A stretch of 64,000 nucleotides of DNA from Cocos nucifera (Eukaryota; Streptophyta; Magnoliopsida; Arecales; Arecaceae), in contig QRFJ01000300.1 in the NCBI GenBank assembly GCA_006176705.1, forward strand, positions 228,517 to 292,516, in the 5' to 3' direction. Made by a program: the position numbers and the translations under genes. The first letter of the stretch is position 1. The number at the start of each line of letters is the position of its first letter. This document shows positions 48,368 to 59,303 of this stretch, one piece after another. The notes below the pieces were generated by a model, which had not been told where the DNA came from, did no database searches, and was given only the letters and a program-made list of their open reading frames with translations.

Positions 48368-51274
48368 TAGACTTGGGCACCTAGCATGGCCCGGCCCATC
48401 AATCCTCGGCCCATCAATCCTCGGCCTAAGGCTATGCCGGGCGAAGGGTTTAGGCCTTTCGTGCTGTGCCAGCATGGCCCGTTTACCTTACTCGGCCCGA
48501 TGGACTAGGCACGACCCATTTGAAGCTGTTATGGGCCGTGCCAAGCAAGTCCAAATAGGCCAAGCATGGCCTATAATGGTTAATTTAGGTTTTTTTATTT
48601 TTTAAGAGGTCTTAATGGCTATTTTTTGTTTGTACCATTTTGCCCCCTCCAACAACCAAAAAATGGCTAGATTGAGGGATATTTTAGAAAAATGAAAGTT
48701 TTAGAACTTCTATAAATAAGGCCCTCCTCTTTCATTTTCACCACACTAATTCATCAAACCAATTCTCTCTCTAATCTCTTTATTCTCTCTTCTAGCAATT
48801 CTTCTCTCTTTTATTCAATATTTAGCAAGTAGCAATTCTTTTTCCTCTTCAACTCTACTCAATTTTCTTTTGCTTATTATAGGTTAAGTTTTTATTTTTT
48901 TGCATTTACTCAATTTAGATAGCAATTTATGAGAGTATTGCCATCGTGCATATTAGCATTTTTTCTATTTCTGAGGAAGAAATTTTTCCTACTCCCTCTG
49001 AAGCCCCTTTTGTTGAAGCAGGATTCCTCTTCCCATAAGAGAACTAGCATTGTATGGAATGATTTTGATAGAATTTTGATTGATGGAGTCTATAAGAAAA
49101 AATATAAAAAATGTGCCAAATTATATATAGTTGTGCCAGTACTAAAGGAATTAGCTATTTGAGAGGACATCAAGAGTCTCATAGAATAAATGATTCTCAT
49201 CTTCAAAGTACCCTTAATACACAATGGGGTGCTCTTATAGAAACTTTTACTTATAATCATAAAAATAAAAAAAAAACACTTGTAAAATGGTAGTTAGGGA
49301 TGTATCTTTTAGCTTAATCTTTTAATTTTGAAAAGTAGACATACATTTAGAAGAGTAGCTATGACTACTCTTTCTGGCTTGTAAAATGGTAGTTACTTAG
49401 CAATGAAGTAATATTTGATTGGAACTCTTTCTGGCTTAAATGCAAAAAAGTATCATTAACTTCTGATATGTCTTTTATTTCTATCACTACTCATTATATA
49501 GATAATGAGTATTTTTGTTTTTTGTTTTTTGATTATCCCCATTCTAGCCAACAAATTTTCAATGCTATTTATCAAATTACTATGATATTAGTAACAAAAT
49601 TATGTCTATTATATTTGATAATATATCTAATAATTATGTAGCTGTCCAATTATTGGACTCTTTTCATCTCATTCTTAATGAGAAATTATTTCATATTAGA
49701 TGTGCATGTCATATTTTCAATCTTTCTGTTCAAGCTAGAATGGACATAGTTCAAGATATAATTGCAAAAATTAGGAATGAAATATCTTTTATTCATACTT
49801 CAAGAGCACGATTACAAAAATTTAAATAATTATGTCAAGACCATGATAAATATTTCAAAAAATTTAAATTTGATGTCCATTGGAACACTATATATACAAT
49901 GATTCATGATGCATATCTATACAAAAATTTGTTAAATGCATATATAAAGATCATGGGTTAGGCTTTATTTTGACTGAAAATGATTAGAAAAAAAGAAAGA
50001 TTTTAAAAGATTTTTTATAATGCTACATACTCTTTCTAGTGTTTATTTTCCAATCTCTTGTATATTTTTACAACAAGCATATATACTTTGTGCCTATTAT
50101 TTATGAAATGGAAAATAAATGAAATCAATACTAGGACATGGTATGTCCCATAACTTAGCTAATGTATTTGATCCACGGATCAAATTAAGTAACGTACATA
50201 TTTTACTGGATGAAATTGGTAAATATATGAATCATGATTCTAAAGCATCTAAAGCTGAAGCAACTCAGCTACTTTATGATATTTTTGCATTATATGATAA
50301 AAGAGATTCATGGATCTAGACAATCCACATCATCTTCACAATCCACTTCTAATACCTCTTGTTCATCATATATTTTCTCATTCCTTGCACATAGGAGACA
50401 TTCACATGTATCTTCTTCATCTACATTTTCTTCATCTTCAAGCTACGAATTAGAATTTTATTTATGAAATAAAATAACTTCTGCATTAGATGAAAATCAA
50501 ATAGAAAATCTTGATGTTGGCCTGGTGGAAGAATATGAAAAATCAATACCCTATTATGTCTACAATTGCACGTAATATTTTAGCTATGCCGATGTCTACA
50601 GTAGCATCGGAATCAGCTTTTAATGCAAGTCAGCACATTCTGGATGAAAAGAAGAGTAGAATGATGGGTGAGATGCTCTGCTTCAAAGATTGGCTGGATA
50701 TAGAGGCAAGACTTTAAGATAAGGCAAGACTGGATCTGATGACGAGGACGACACAAACATAACACAATTAGTAAGATTTGTTTTCAATTCTTAATTTTTT
50801 AAAATTTTATGTTTTTATTTTTTATTTATTAAGATGAGTCACCTCTATTTTTTTCTCTCCTGCATTATATTCTAGAGGTCAGGCCTAGCCCCCCTCCCTC
50901 TTTTATACAATTTTATTAATAAATTGATAGGGATTCATGCTAAACTCTCCACCATTACAAGGTGGTTTTTACTTTTATAAAAAAAATCAATATCTCCTAT
51001 TTTTTATTTATTCCCCAACCTATTTTATTTTATAAAAAATAGTTTTTAAAATAAAAACTTTAAAAACGTGCCATGCCAAATGGGTTGTGCTAAGGCCCAC
51101 ATGGGCTGTGCACGTGGGTTGTGGCCCTTTAAGGCCTGGGCTGTGGGCCACCAAACCCCCAGCCTAGCTCGGCCCCTAGAATTGGGTCGTGCCATGGCAT
51201 GCTATAGTGCTTGGCGGGTCGTGCCAAGCACGACCTAGCTCGTGTCGGGCAACCCGACCCAATGCCCAACTCTA
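48368..51274 (+). mobile_element. hAT transposon R4 (RICESLEEPER-like), nearly full length, nested in R3
   Basis: Ends: TAGACTTGGGCA (48368) and TGCCCAACTCTA (to 51274), inverted with one mismatch. GC-rich GGCC repeats lie at both ends. Transposase pieces in order: RTSIVWNDFDRILIDGVYKK (49040), MSIIFDNISNNYVAVQLLD and HIRCACHIFNLSVQARMD (49602-49829), IKLSNVHILLDEIGKYMNHD (50176), then the dimerisation domain at 50511-50717 (AWWKNMKNQYPIM, MSTVASESAFNASQHILDEK, MLCFKDWLDIEARL). Frameshifts and stops separate these, so it cannot make its own transposase. It is flanked by an 8-bp target duplication. Confidence 0.88.
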
Positions 51275-52180
51275 GTAGAGCTGAAGAGGAAGAAGAGGTA
51301 GAGTGATGAGTTGGAGAGTGAAACCGGAGGATCAGGCCATCGGAGAGTCGGATTTGTAGAACCGAAGAGGTAGATCGAAGTAGAGTCGAAGAGAGTAGAG
51401 TGGAGTAATTGAAGAGCTGCCTCTTGAACTCTGACCTCGAAAAGAAGGACGCTTCCTCTTATATAACATGAATTGCTAAACTATAATTGCTACTTGCTAA
51501 ATATTGAATGGAAGAGAGAAGAATTGCTAGAAGAGAGAATAAATAGAGTAAAGAGATTAGAGAGGAAGAAAATTGGTTTGATGAATTGGTGTGGTAAGAA
51601 TGAAGAGGGCCCTATTTATAGAAATCCCAAAATCTTTATTTTTCCAAAATACCTCTCAATCTGCCTATTTTTTGGCTATTGGAGGGGTCAAAATGGTAAA
51701 AACAAAAATAATTAGCCACTAGGATCTCTTAGAAAATAAAAAAAAATCCTAAATTAACCATTACGAACCATGCCTAGCCCGTTTGGGCCGATTACAGGGC
51801 CATGCTAGGTGCGGCCGTTACGGGCCGTTCCTGGAATGGTCCATAATGGTTCCAAATGGGCCATGCTAGGCACGGCCCATTTGGATTGAAAAAATAAGAG
51901 GCCAGGCTAGACGGGCTGGCACGACTTGTCGATCCTCGGGCCAATGCCGGCATAGCTCGTTAACCAGATGGGCCGCTACAGTACTTGGCCCGATGGGCCT
52001 GGTCCAGGCTGGGCCAGGCACGACATGATACATGGGCATGTACCGGGCTATGCTGGCACGAACCCACCAGGCCAAGGTCCAAACGTGCCGTGCCAGGCAC
52101 AGCACATGGCCTGATAGGCCCGCGGGCTTGATAGGTGGCCTTTTCTTTTCTTTTCTTTTTAAAAAAGTAGCCTAAACAAG
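51275..52180 (-). mobile_element. hAT transposon R3, right part (5' flank)
   Basis: Continues R3 after R4: GAAGAGGAAGAAGAGGTAGAG parallels R1 at about 33690, and TTGCTACTTGCTAAATATTG parallels 33880. The GC-rich GGCC repeat zone runs from about 51760 to 52130. No intact terminal repeat is visible at the outer edge. Confidence 0.75.
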
Positions 52181-52452
52181 CTGTGCCTGGCCACGACAGC
52201 TAATTCAGTTTTTTTTTTTTGGATTGGATAATGGCTAGTTTTTTTTAATTTTTTTTACCATTTTAACCCTAATTTTTGAGGTAATTTGGGAAATTTCTTT
52301 TAAAGTCATTATTAAAAGACTTTTAGATGAACCGTTCAACACTATTATGCTCTATTGACTTTTAACTTTCCAAGCCAAAGAATAACAGAGTCTAGCAGGA
52401 ACCAAATTTTTAATTTTTAGAAGAATTTAAGTTAGAATTAAGAATAAACAAT
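52180..52452. other. Spacer, nothing recognised
   Basis: T-rich runs near 52210-52260; no gene or repeat assigned. Confidence 0.4.
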
Positions 52453-52645
52453 CAGGCACTTCAACTATATGACATTTCCTTGGCCTTGCAAAAAATAATC
52501 CATGTTCATCTAGACTTTCAGATAGAAGCCACCTAATCAATTAAATATCTGTCTCAACATACATTAAGAGCAATCATCAACAATGACTAGACTTCCCAAG
52601 CATTTATGTGAAAAGTAAAGAAAGAACATATAGAGAATGTGTACT
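52453..52645 (+). repeat. Dispersed repeat copy 2 (partner of 40180-40430)
   Basis: CAGGCACTTCAACTATATGA ... AGAGAATGTGTACT matches 40252-40430 with one ~12-base insert. Similarity stops exactly at 52645, where viral sequence begins. Confidence 0.85.
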
Positions 52646-52926
52646 TGATGATTATTTTTAGTTTTTCTCTTTGGTTTTTCTAAGATTTCTATTATCTTTT
52701 TAAAGTTTTTAAACTGATAATTTGCTAAGGGTTCTATTATCTTGACTATGCTTTTAGATTGCATTCTAGTTTCTACGAAATTATCATATAATAGATCTAC
52801 TATGCTGTTAAGTTGACTATTTTCGCTATGTAGTTCATGATTATAATTTCTACTAAATTGACAATAAACTATATTACTTTGTTTTTTGATTTTTTGGAAT
52901 TTTTCTATGTCTACGGCTAAATTGAC
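52646..52926 (-). pseudogene. Pararetrovirus C, upstream ORF fragment (unknown domain)
   Basis: The minus strand is open for the whole fragment (about 94 codons): it starts within NLAVDIEKFQKIKKQSNIVY and contains LLYDNFVETRMQSKSIVKII and FKKIIEILEKPKRK. Codon use is A-rich, like the pol of C. It shares no sequence with the other C blocks in the window, so it probably comes from the part of the genome not otherwise present (upstream of the coat gene). No known domain recognised. Confidence 0.5.
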
Positions 52927-53167
52927 AAGGGGCGGTAAGCGCCGAAAGCAAAAGATAAGGCATAAAGCCGTGCTGGGGTATTTGATTGATTGTAGGCCAC
53001 ATGCTTAAAGGAGATTCCACCCCGGGGGAGATCAATCCTTTTGGCCAGCTGTCTCAGAGCACTCATGCTTCCAGCATGTTCTGGATGTTGTGCTCTATGA
53101 TGTCATCCTCTTCTTCAGTGATTGCTTCAAATAGTTCTGGCATGTGATAAACAGCTGTGTTGCCGTC
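52927..53167 (-). pseudogene. Pararetrovirus C, reversed fragment of ORF4 3' end and flank
   Basis: Near-identical to 57930-58170 of the reverse arm: the C-terminus of the coiled-coil ORF (ending HNIQNMLEA) plus the adjoining non-coding region. It is joined head to head with the forward pol block at about 53167, where both parents share AATTAGAA. Confidence 0.85.
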
Positions 53168-53180
53168 AAAATTAGAACAA

Positions 53181-55847
53181 ATGGATAGTCAATATAAATA
53201 TAATTTAGATGAAAACGAAAAATTTTTATTAAACACATATGGAATTAGGCTTAACCAATGTAAACACCAGCTACAACAAGATAAAGAGATAATTACTAAA
53301 CAAAATAGAAAATGTAGCAGATGTAACTTCTATCTAGTAACAAACCAAGTAACAAGATGTAATCAATGTAATGATTTAGTATGTAAAATCTGTGCTAGCA
53401 AACATTACAATTTTAATTATCAAAACGAAATAATAGAGCAACCAATAGTTACCCAACAAAAGATAGAAAATTATAACTCTGAAAAAATAGAATTAGAAAA
53501 AATTCAACTAGAAAGAGAAAAATTAGAATGGGAAAAAGAAAAATTCAAGTTAGAATTCAGTAGGCAAGACAAAGAACTAGAAAAAAGAATAGAAATTGAT
53601 GAACTTAAAAAATCAATAGAAAAGAAACAAGAATCCATAGAAATAAGAGATAAGGAAATTAAAAACCTAGAAAAACAATTAGAAGATAACATTAAAACAC
53701 TTAGACAGTCTATGGAAGAACAGTTTAGAAATCTAAATAAAGAATTAAGAGAACTAAGACAAGAAAATAATGATTTAAAAGACACAATAACTAGACAAGA
53801 ACTAATAATTAAAGATTTAAATGAAGAAAATATGATAGAAGAGGAATATGAAGACTTAAATAGTAATGAAGATAAAACCTTAGTCAGAAGCAATAATTTA
53901 TTAAACATAAATACAATAATAGAATTTGAAGACAAGCATAAAATAGAAGTTAAAGGAATATTAGACACAGGAGCATCTAGATGTTACATAGATGAAAGCC
54001 TAGTCAGTAAAAAATATGTAGAAGATAGTCTTTATGAAGTTTTTGTTAAAGATGCATTTGGAAATAGCATAAAACTTAACAAAAAATTAGCAAATTGCAA
54101 TATCAAGTTAAATGAATGTAGCTATAGACTACCCTTAACATGGATAAAACCCTTTAATAAAGAAAAGACAATTAAAATAATCTTAGGAATGAACTTTATA
54201 AAATACCAGTTAGGAGGAATTATAGTACATGGTCAAAATTTAACCATATTTAAGAAAGCAGATAGAATAGAAACATCTCCCTTTGTTAGAGATTATGTAA
54301 ATCAAGTAGAAGAATTAGAAGAAGAACCCTTAGAAGAAGAAGAAGATATAGAAGTTCAAATAGAACTTAACCAGATAGAACCCTTAAAGAATAAGATACA
54401 ACCTATTCTAGAATTATTAGAAAAACAAGGAAATATAGGAGAAAATCCAGTAAAATTCCTAGACAAAAGTAAAGAGATATGTAAATTAGAAATCTTAAAC
54501 CCAGAACTTAGAATAACATGTAAGGTTCTAAAACCAACGCCTTATGAGCAAGAAGAATTAGATAAACATGTAAAAGATCTTTTAAAATTAGGAGTAATCA
54601 GACAAACAAATAGTCCTCATAGAACAGCAGCATTCATAGTCAATAAACATGCAGAAATAATTAGAGGAAAGAGTAGAATGGTATTTAATTATAAAAGATT
54701 AAATGACAATACTAAAGATGATAGCTATCCATTACCAAATAAAGAAGCTTTAATCAATAAGATAAAAAATACTTATATATATAGCAAATTTGATTTAAAA
54801 TCAGGATTTTGGCAGGTACCTTTAGACAAAGATAGCATACCCTACACAGCTTTTATAACACATAATGCACATTATGAGTGGTTAGTCATGCCATTTGGTC
54901 TCAAGAATGCCCCTCAGGTGTTCCAGAGAAAAATGGATAATATATTTAGACAATATAATTTCATAAGCGTCTACATAGATGATATTCTAATCAGTTCAGA
55001 AAATATAAAACAACATGTAGAACATTTAAAAATTTTCTTTAAACTAGTCATGCAGAACGGATTAGTACTTTCAGAAAAGAAAATGAAAATAGGATGCAGA
55101 AAAATAGAATTTTTAGGAGTAATCATAGGAGAAGGAGAAATAAAATTACAAAAACATATTAGCACATCCATTCTAGAAATGCCTGATAAGTTAGAAAGTC
55201 TAAAAGAAATACAAATCTTTTTAGGAAAACTTAATTATGCTAGAAACTTCATACCAAACTTAGCCAAAATAGCAGGACCATTATATAACAAAACAAGATT
55301 AAAAGGAGAACGTAGATTTAATAATGAAGACATTAAACTAGTACAAAAATTAAAAGATCTAGTCAGAAAGATCCAGCAATTAGAATTACCACCTAAAAAC
55401 AGTTATAAAATTGTAGAATCAGATGGAAGAATAGGAGGATGGGGAGCAGTATTAAAATATAAAGATTTAGAAACAGACCCCAAAGAAAAAGAAAAAATAA
55501 GTAGATATGATAGTGGTAATTACACAAATACAATTTCAAGTACAGATGCAGAAATATTAGCAGCCATTAAAGCCTTAGAAAAATTTAAGTTGTTCTTGAT
55601 AGACAGTAAAGAATTTACTTTAAGAACAGATTGTGAAGCCATAGTAAAATTTTACCATAAAAAATCAGATAGTAAAATTAGTCAAAACAGATGGTTAACA
55701 TTTGTAGACTATATCATAGGAAATGGCTTTAAAGTAAAAATAGAACATGTAAATGGTAAAGACAATTTTATTGCAGACCAGTTATCTAGATTAGTTTCAG
55801 ACTCCCTAGAAGCAGAGAGACACCAGTCACTTCAGACAATAATGTAA
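53181..55847 (+). CDS. Pararetrovirus C pol, forward copy: protease, RT, RNase H (intact frame)
   Basis: An 888-aa open frame from the MDSQYKYN start; an in-frame ATG at 53157 lies in the joined reversed fragment and is not native. Domains: a Cys-rich motif (C45, C48, C60, C63, C68, C71) that may bind zinc; a long charged coiled coil at about 95-235; aspartic protease LDTGAS at 261-266; RT from about 440, with FDLKSGFW, MPFGLKNAPQ and YIDD at 598-601; RNase H with D748, E791, D817 and D866 all present. It would copy pregenomic RNA to DNA. Unlike badnavirus pol, it is not fused to the coat protein: the reverse arm shows the coat frame ending just inside this start. No stop or frameshift, in contrast to every other retroelement gene here. 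Whether it is expressed is unknown. Confidence 0.93.
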   Translation: MDSQYKYNLDENEKFLLNTYGIRLNQCKHQLQQDKEIITKQNRKCSRCNFYLVTNQVTRCNQCNDLVCKICASKHYNFNYQNEIIEQPIVTQQKIENYNSEKIELEKIQLEREKLEWEKEKFKLEFSRQDKELEKRIEIDELKKSIEKKQESIEIRDKEIKNLEKQLEDNIKTLRQSMEEQFRNLNKELRELRQENNDLKDTITRQELIIKDLNEENMIEEEYEDLNSNEDKTLVRSNNLLNINTIIEFEDKHKIEVKGILDTGASRCYIDESLVSKKYVEDSLYEVFVKDAFGNSIKLNKKLANCNIKLNECSYRLPLTWIKPFNKEKTIKIILGMNFIKYQLGGIIVHGQNLTIFKKADRIETSPFVRDYVNQVEELEEEPLEEEEDIEVQIELNQIEPLKNKIQPILELLEKQGNIGENPVKFLDKSKEICKLEILNPELRITCKVLKPTPYEQEELDKHVKDLLKLGVIRQTNSPHRTAAFIVNKHAEIIRGKSRMVFNYKRLNDNTKDDSYPLPNKEALINKIKNTYIYSKFDLKSGFWQVPLDKDSIPYTAFITHNAHYEWLVMPFGLKNAPQVFQRKMDNIFRQYNFISVYIDDILISSENIKQHVEHLKIFFKLVMQNGLVLSEKKMKIGCRKIEFLGVIIGEGEIKLQKHISTSILEMPDKLESLKEIQIFLGKLNYARNFIPNLAKIAGPLYNKTRLKGERRFNNEDIKLVQKLKDLVRKIQQLELPPKNSYKIVESDGRIGGWGAVLKYKDLETDPKEKEKISRYDSGNYTNTISSTDAEILAAIKALEKFKLFLIDSKEFTLRTDCEAIVKFYHKKSDSKISQNRWLTFVDYIIGNGFKVKIEHVNGKDNFIADQLSRLVSDSLEAERHQSLQTIM

Positions 55848-56080
55848 CAGGTAAATGTGACAGGTAGACTCTAAACTGTAGAAATGTAAAATCATAAAAA
55901 GCCCACAACCAGTGGCAACCCATCATATTGCATAAATCTTAGATCACGCAAGATCCTTCTTTGTATACATAGAAACCAATGTGTACACGCAAGATTGGTC
56001 TTTGATCAAGATTCCATGAGCCATAGATGATAGAAACAACTAGTGTTTCTATGAAATAACAAAATGTCTCTTATGCAGCA
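55848..56080 (+). other. Intergenic region between C pol and ORF4, forward arm
   Basis: A 233-bp non-coding interval. It contains GATCTTGCGTGATC-like repeats and no clear promoter. Mirrored in the reverse arm at about 59304-59536. Confidence 0.6.
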
Positions 56081-57313
56081 ATGGAGGCCCAGAAGAAGAT
56101 CCAAGTTGGACCATATACACTGAACACTTATCCACAAAATTCCAACATAGCCTTCAGGACCCCACATCCTCTGAACCCAATTCAAAAATGTCTCGTGGAT
56201 AACCTATGGAACACAAAACATTCAAAACAGTTCCACCAGATCCTTGATGCCCTCTGCGGACATTTAGCCTTTGAAAATACCAAAACTCCCAGACCCTTGG
56301 TACCACAGACACCTCTCTCCCAGCTTGAGCATCAAAACCAGATGCTAAAAATTCAATTAAAAAATATGAGTGAAAAAATGGAAGAGATGGAAAAAGAATT
56401 TGAAAAAATCAAGAGAGAAAATAAAGATATGAAAGAAGAGATGGAGAAAGAACAGAAGGACAAAAAAGAAAGTTATTTAATTTTTCCAGAAGAACTCTCT
56501 CCTGTCAAAGAAAGAATTCTCTCAAAAGTACTGATAGACAAAACTTCAGTAATGGCGGAAGTTCAAGAAGAACTTAAAGCCATGAGACACACCAGAATCT
56601 TCCCTGAAGGACTTGCAGTTACCCTACTACAATACAAAGAGGAAGATAATCCAAGAAGAAGTTTTGATCTCTACAGATGTCAGATAAATCTGGATAAATT
56701 CCAAGAATTTTCTCTCAGAGGTATAAATTTCAATATCCAAAGTCTTTATGAATTCGGCTTCCTAGAAGTTATTCATGGAGAAAACAAAAGAAATTTAACC
56801 TTATTAAAAAGACTCAGCTGGAGAATATTTTATTGTATCGGAAAAATAGTCTCAAAAACTTCACCATTCCGATTGAGCTTCAGATCAACACTACCAGCAT
56901 TAATGAGAGGATATCCAGATGATGCAAGACACATAGTGCATATGGATAGGAGTTTAATTTCTGAAATTGATTATGAACTCCTCCAACCACAAGAAGACAT
57001 GTGCACTATAGATTGCTTAATTATGGCTAGAGCTTATTTGTTAGCAACAGAACAAGCTCAAAGGAATAGGTATCTAATTACTGAGGAAAGAAATTTAAAA
57101 ATTTATGCTCCTTAGATAATTGATGTTCCTTTCTTAAGCCATATTCATGAAGATATTGAAGCCTGGCATTACTTCAAAGACAACTGTGCAGAAACCATTT
57201 CTAATTCAGACGGCAACACAGCTGTTTATCATATGCCAGAACTATTTGAAGCAATCACTGAAGAAGAGGATGACATCATAGAGCACAACATCCAGAACAT
57301 GCTGGAAGCATGA
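56081..57313 (+). pseudogene. Pararetrovirus C ORF4, coiled-coil protein, forward copy with one nonsense change
   Basis: ATG at 56081; open for 344 codons to a TAG at 57113-57115, then open again in the same frame to TGA at 57311-57313, about 410 codons (roughly 47 kDa). The reverse copy and the partial third copy both have CAG at that site, so this is a single C-to-T nonsense change. The N-terminus is Pro/Asn-rich, residues 80-132 form a Glu/Lys coiled coil, and a compact region follows (FDLYRCQINLDKFQEFSLRG, RLSWRIFYCIGKIVSKT). I do not recognise the family. By position it could correspond to the caulimovirid transactivator/inclusion protein or to tungrovirus P4 (~46 kDa); no viroplasmin domain is visible. 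Confidence 0.75.
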
Positions 57314-57689
57314 GTGCTCTGAGACAGCTGGCCAAAAGGATTGATCTCCCCCGGGGTGGAATCTCCTTTAAGCATGTGGCCTACAATCAATCAAATACCC
57401 CAGCACGGCTTTATGCCTTATCTTTTGCTTTCGGCGCTTACCGCCCCTTGTTTTAAGAAACCAGAATCTTAGCCCCTGGTTTCAGCACATGGTTTTGCGC
57501 TACTTGTTTTGCGCCCATGGTTTTGAGTCTTTTAAGTCTATATAAACCCATAGGAATCCATCAGAGGGGATCATCGAAATCGGAATCCATCATCGGAACC
57601 CGAAACCTCACCATCTCACCTGTAAACCTCTTAGCCCAAATTCCGCAATAAACCTCTCTTAACCTCGCAGGCGACGAGTCTCCGAGCGC
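57314..57689 (+). promoter_or_regulatory. Pararetrovirus C promoter and poly(A) region, forward arm
   Basis: After the ORF4 stop come about 225 bp, then TATATAAA at 57539-57546 and AATAAA at 57647-57652, about 105 bp apart, the layout of a pararetroviral pregenomic promoter and terminal redundancy. The matching block in the reverse arm has about 40 bp less between these signals and 14 bp more upstream (GTTTTGTAACCCATGG). The forward promoter points into the reverse arm. Confidence 0.7.
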
Positions 57690-57716
57690 AAGTTCCCCCC
57701 CACTTGTTAACAAGTA

Positions 57717-58069
57717 GCGCTCGGAGACTCGTCGCCTGCGAGGTTAAGAGAGGTTTATTGCGGAATTTGGGCTAAGAGGTTTACAGGTGAGATGGTCTCC
57801 CCTCTGATGAGTTCCTATGGGTTTATATAGACTTAAAAGACTCAAAACCATGGGCGCAAAACAAGTAGCGCAAAACCATGGGTTACAAAACCATGTGCTG
57901 AAACCAGGGGCTAAGATTCTGGTTTCTTAAAACAAGGGGCGGTAAGCGCCGAAAGCAAAAGATAAGGCATAAAGCCGTGCTGGGGTATTTGATTGATTGT
58001 AGGCCACATGCTTAAAGGAGATTCCACCCCGGGGGAGATCAATCCTTTTGGCCAGCTGTCTCAGAGCAC
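57717..58069 (-). promoter_or_regulatory. Pararetrovirus C promoter and poly(A) region, reverse arm
   Basis: On the minus strand TATATAAA lies at 57822-57829 and AATAAA at 57754-57759. This promoter points leftwards, into the forward arm. Confidence 0.7.
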
Positions 58070-59303
58070 TCATGCTTCCAGCATGTTCTGGATGTTGTGC
58101 TCTATGATGTCATCCTCTTCTTCAGTGATTGCTTCAAATAGTTCTGGCATGTGATAAACAGCTGTGTTGCCGTCTGAATTAGAAATGGTTTCTGCACAGT
58201 TGTCTTTGAAGTAATGCCAGGCTTCAATATCTTCATGAATATGGCTTAAGAAAGGAACATCAATTATCTGAGGAGCATAAATTTTTAAATTTCTTTCCTC
58301 AGTAATTAGATACCTATTCCTTTGAGCTTGTTCTGTTGCTAACAAATAAGCTCTAGCCATAATTAAGCAATCTATAGTGCACATGTCTTCTTGTGGTTGG
58401 AGGAGTTCATAATCAATTTCAGAAATTAAACTCCTATCTATATGCACTATGTGTCTTGCATCATCTGGATATCCTCTCATTAATGCTGGTAGTGTTGATC
58501 TGAAGCTCAATCGGAATGGTGAAGTTTTTGAGACTATTTTTCCGATACAATAAAATATTCTCCAGCTGAGTCTTTTTAATAAGGTTAAATTTCTTTTGTT
58601 TTCTCCATGAATAACTTCTAGGAAGCCGAATTCATAAAGACTTTGGATATTGAAATTTATACCTCTGAGAGAAAATTCTTGGAATTTATCCAGATTTATC
58701 TGACATCTGTAGAGATCAAAACTTCTTCTTGGATTATCTTCCTCTTTGTATTGTAGTAGGGTAACTGCAAGTCCTTCAGGGAAGATTCTGGTGTGTCTCA
58801 TGGCTTTAAGTTCTTCTTGAACTTCCGCCATTACTGAAGTTTTGTCTATCAGTACTTTTGAGAGAATTCTTTCTTTGACAGGAGAGAGTTCTTTCTGGAA
58901 AAATTAAATAACTTTCTTTTTTGTCCTTCTGTTCTTTCTCCATCTCTTCTTTCATATCTTTATTTTCTCTCTTGATTTTTTCAAATTCTTTTTCCATCTC
59001 TTCCATTTTTTCACTCATATTTTTTAATTGAATTTTTAGCATCTGGTTTTGATGCTCAAGCTGGGAGAGAGGTGTCTGTGGTACCAAGGGTCTGGGAGTT
59101 TTGGTATTTTCAAAGGCTAAATGTCCGCAGAGGGCATCAAGGATCTGGTGGAACTGTTTTGAATGTTTTGTGTTCCATAGGTTATCCACGAGACATTTTT
59201 GAATTGGGTTCAGAGGATGTGGGGTCCTGAAGGCTATGTTGGAATTTTGTGGATAAGTGTTCAGTGTATATGGTCCAACTTGGATCTTCTTCTGGGCCTC
59301 CAT
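58070..59303 (-). pseudogene. Pararetrovirus C ORF4, reverse copy with one frameshift
   Basis: Same protein as 56081-57313. It has CAG where the forward copy has TAG, but carries one extra A near 58893 (PEERTL-type shift after SYLIFPE), splitting it into 58806-59303 and 58070-58831. The two arms are thus broken at different places. Confidence 0.85.

Larger units (their letters stand above)
53168..57689 (+). repeat. Left arm of ~4.5 kb inverted repeat
   Basis: Pairs with 57717-62230 on the opposite strand. Protein-level differences between arms are few (for example EIQIFLG versus EIQSFLG and HMDRS versus HIDRS). Arms are separated by 27 bases (57690-57716) that contain the palindrome CTTGTTAACAAG. 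Confidence 0.92.

Noticed and set aside
53504..53968. 154-aa Ser/Phe/Leu-rich ORF on the minus strand (and its mirror at 61422-61886 plus)
   Set aside because: It is the antisense of the Glu/Lys coiled coil of pol C; codon bias of the real gene keeps the opposite strand open.
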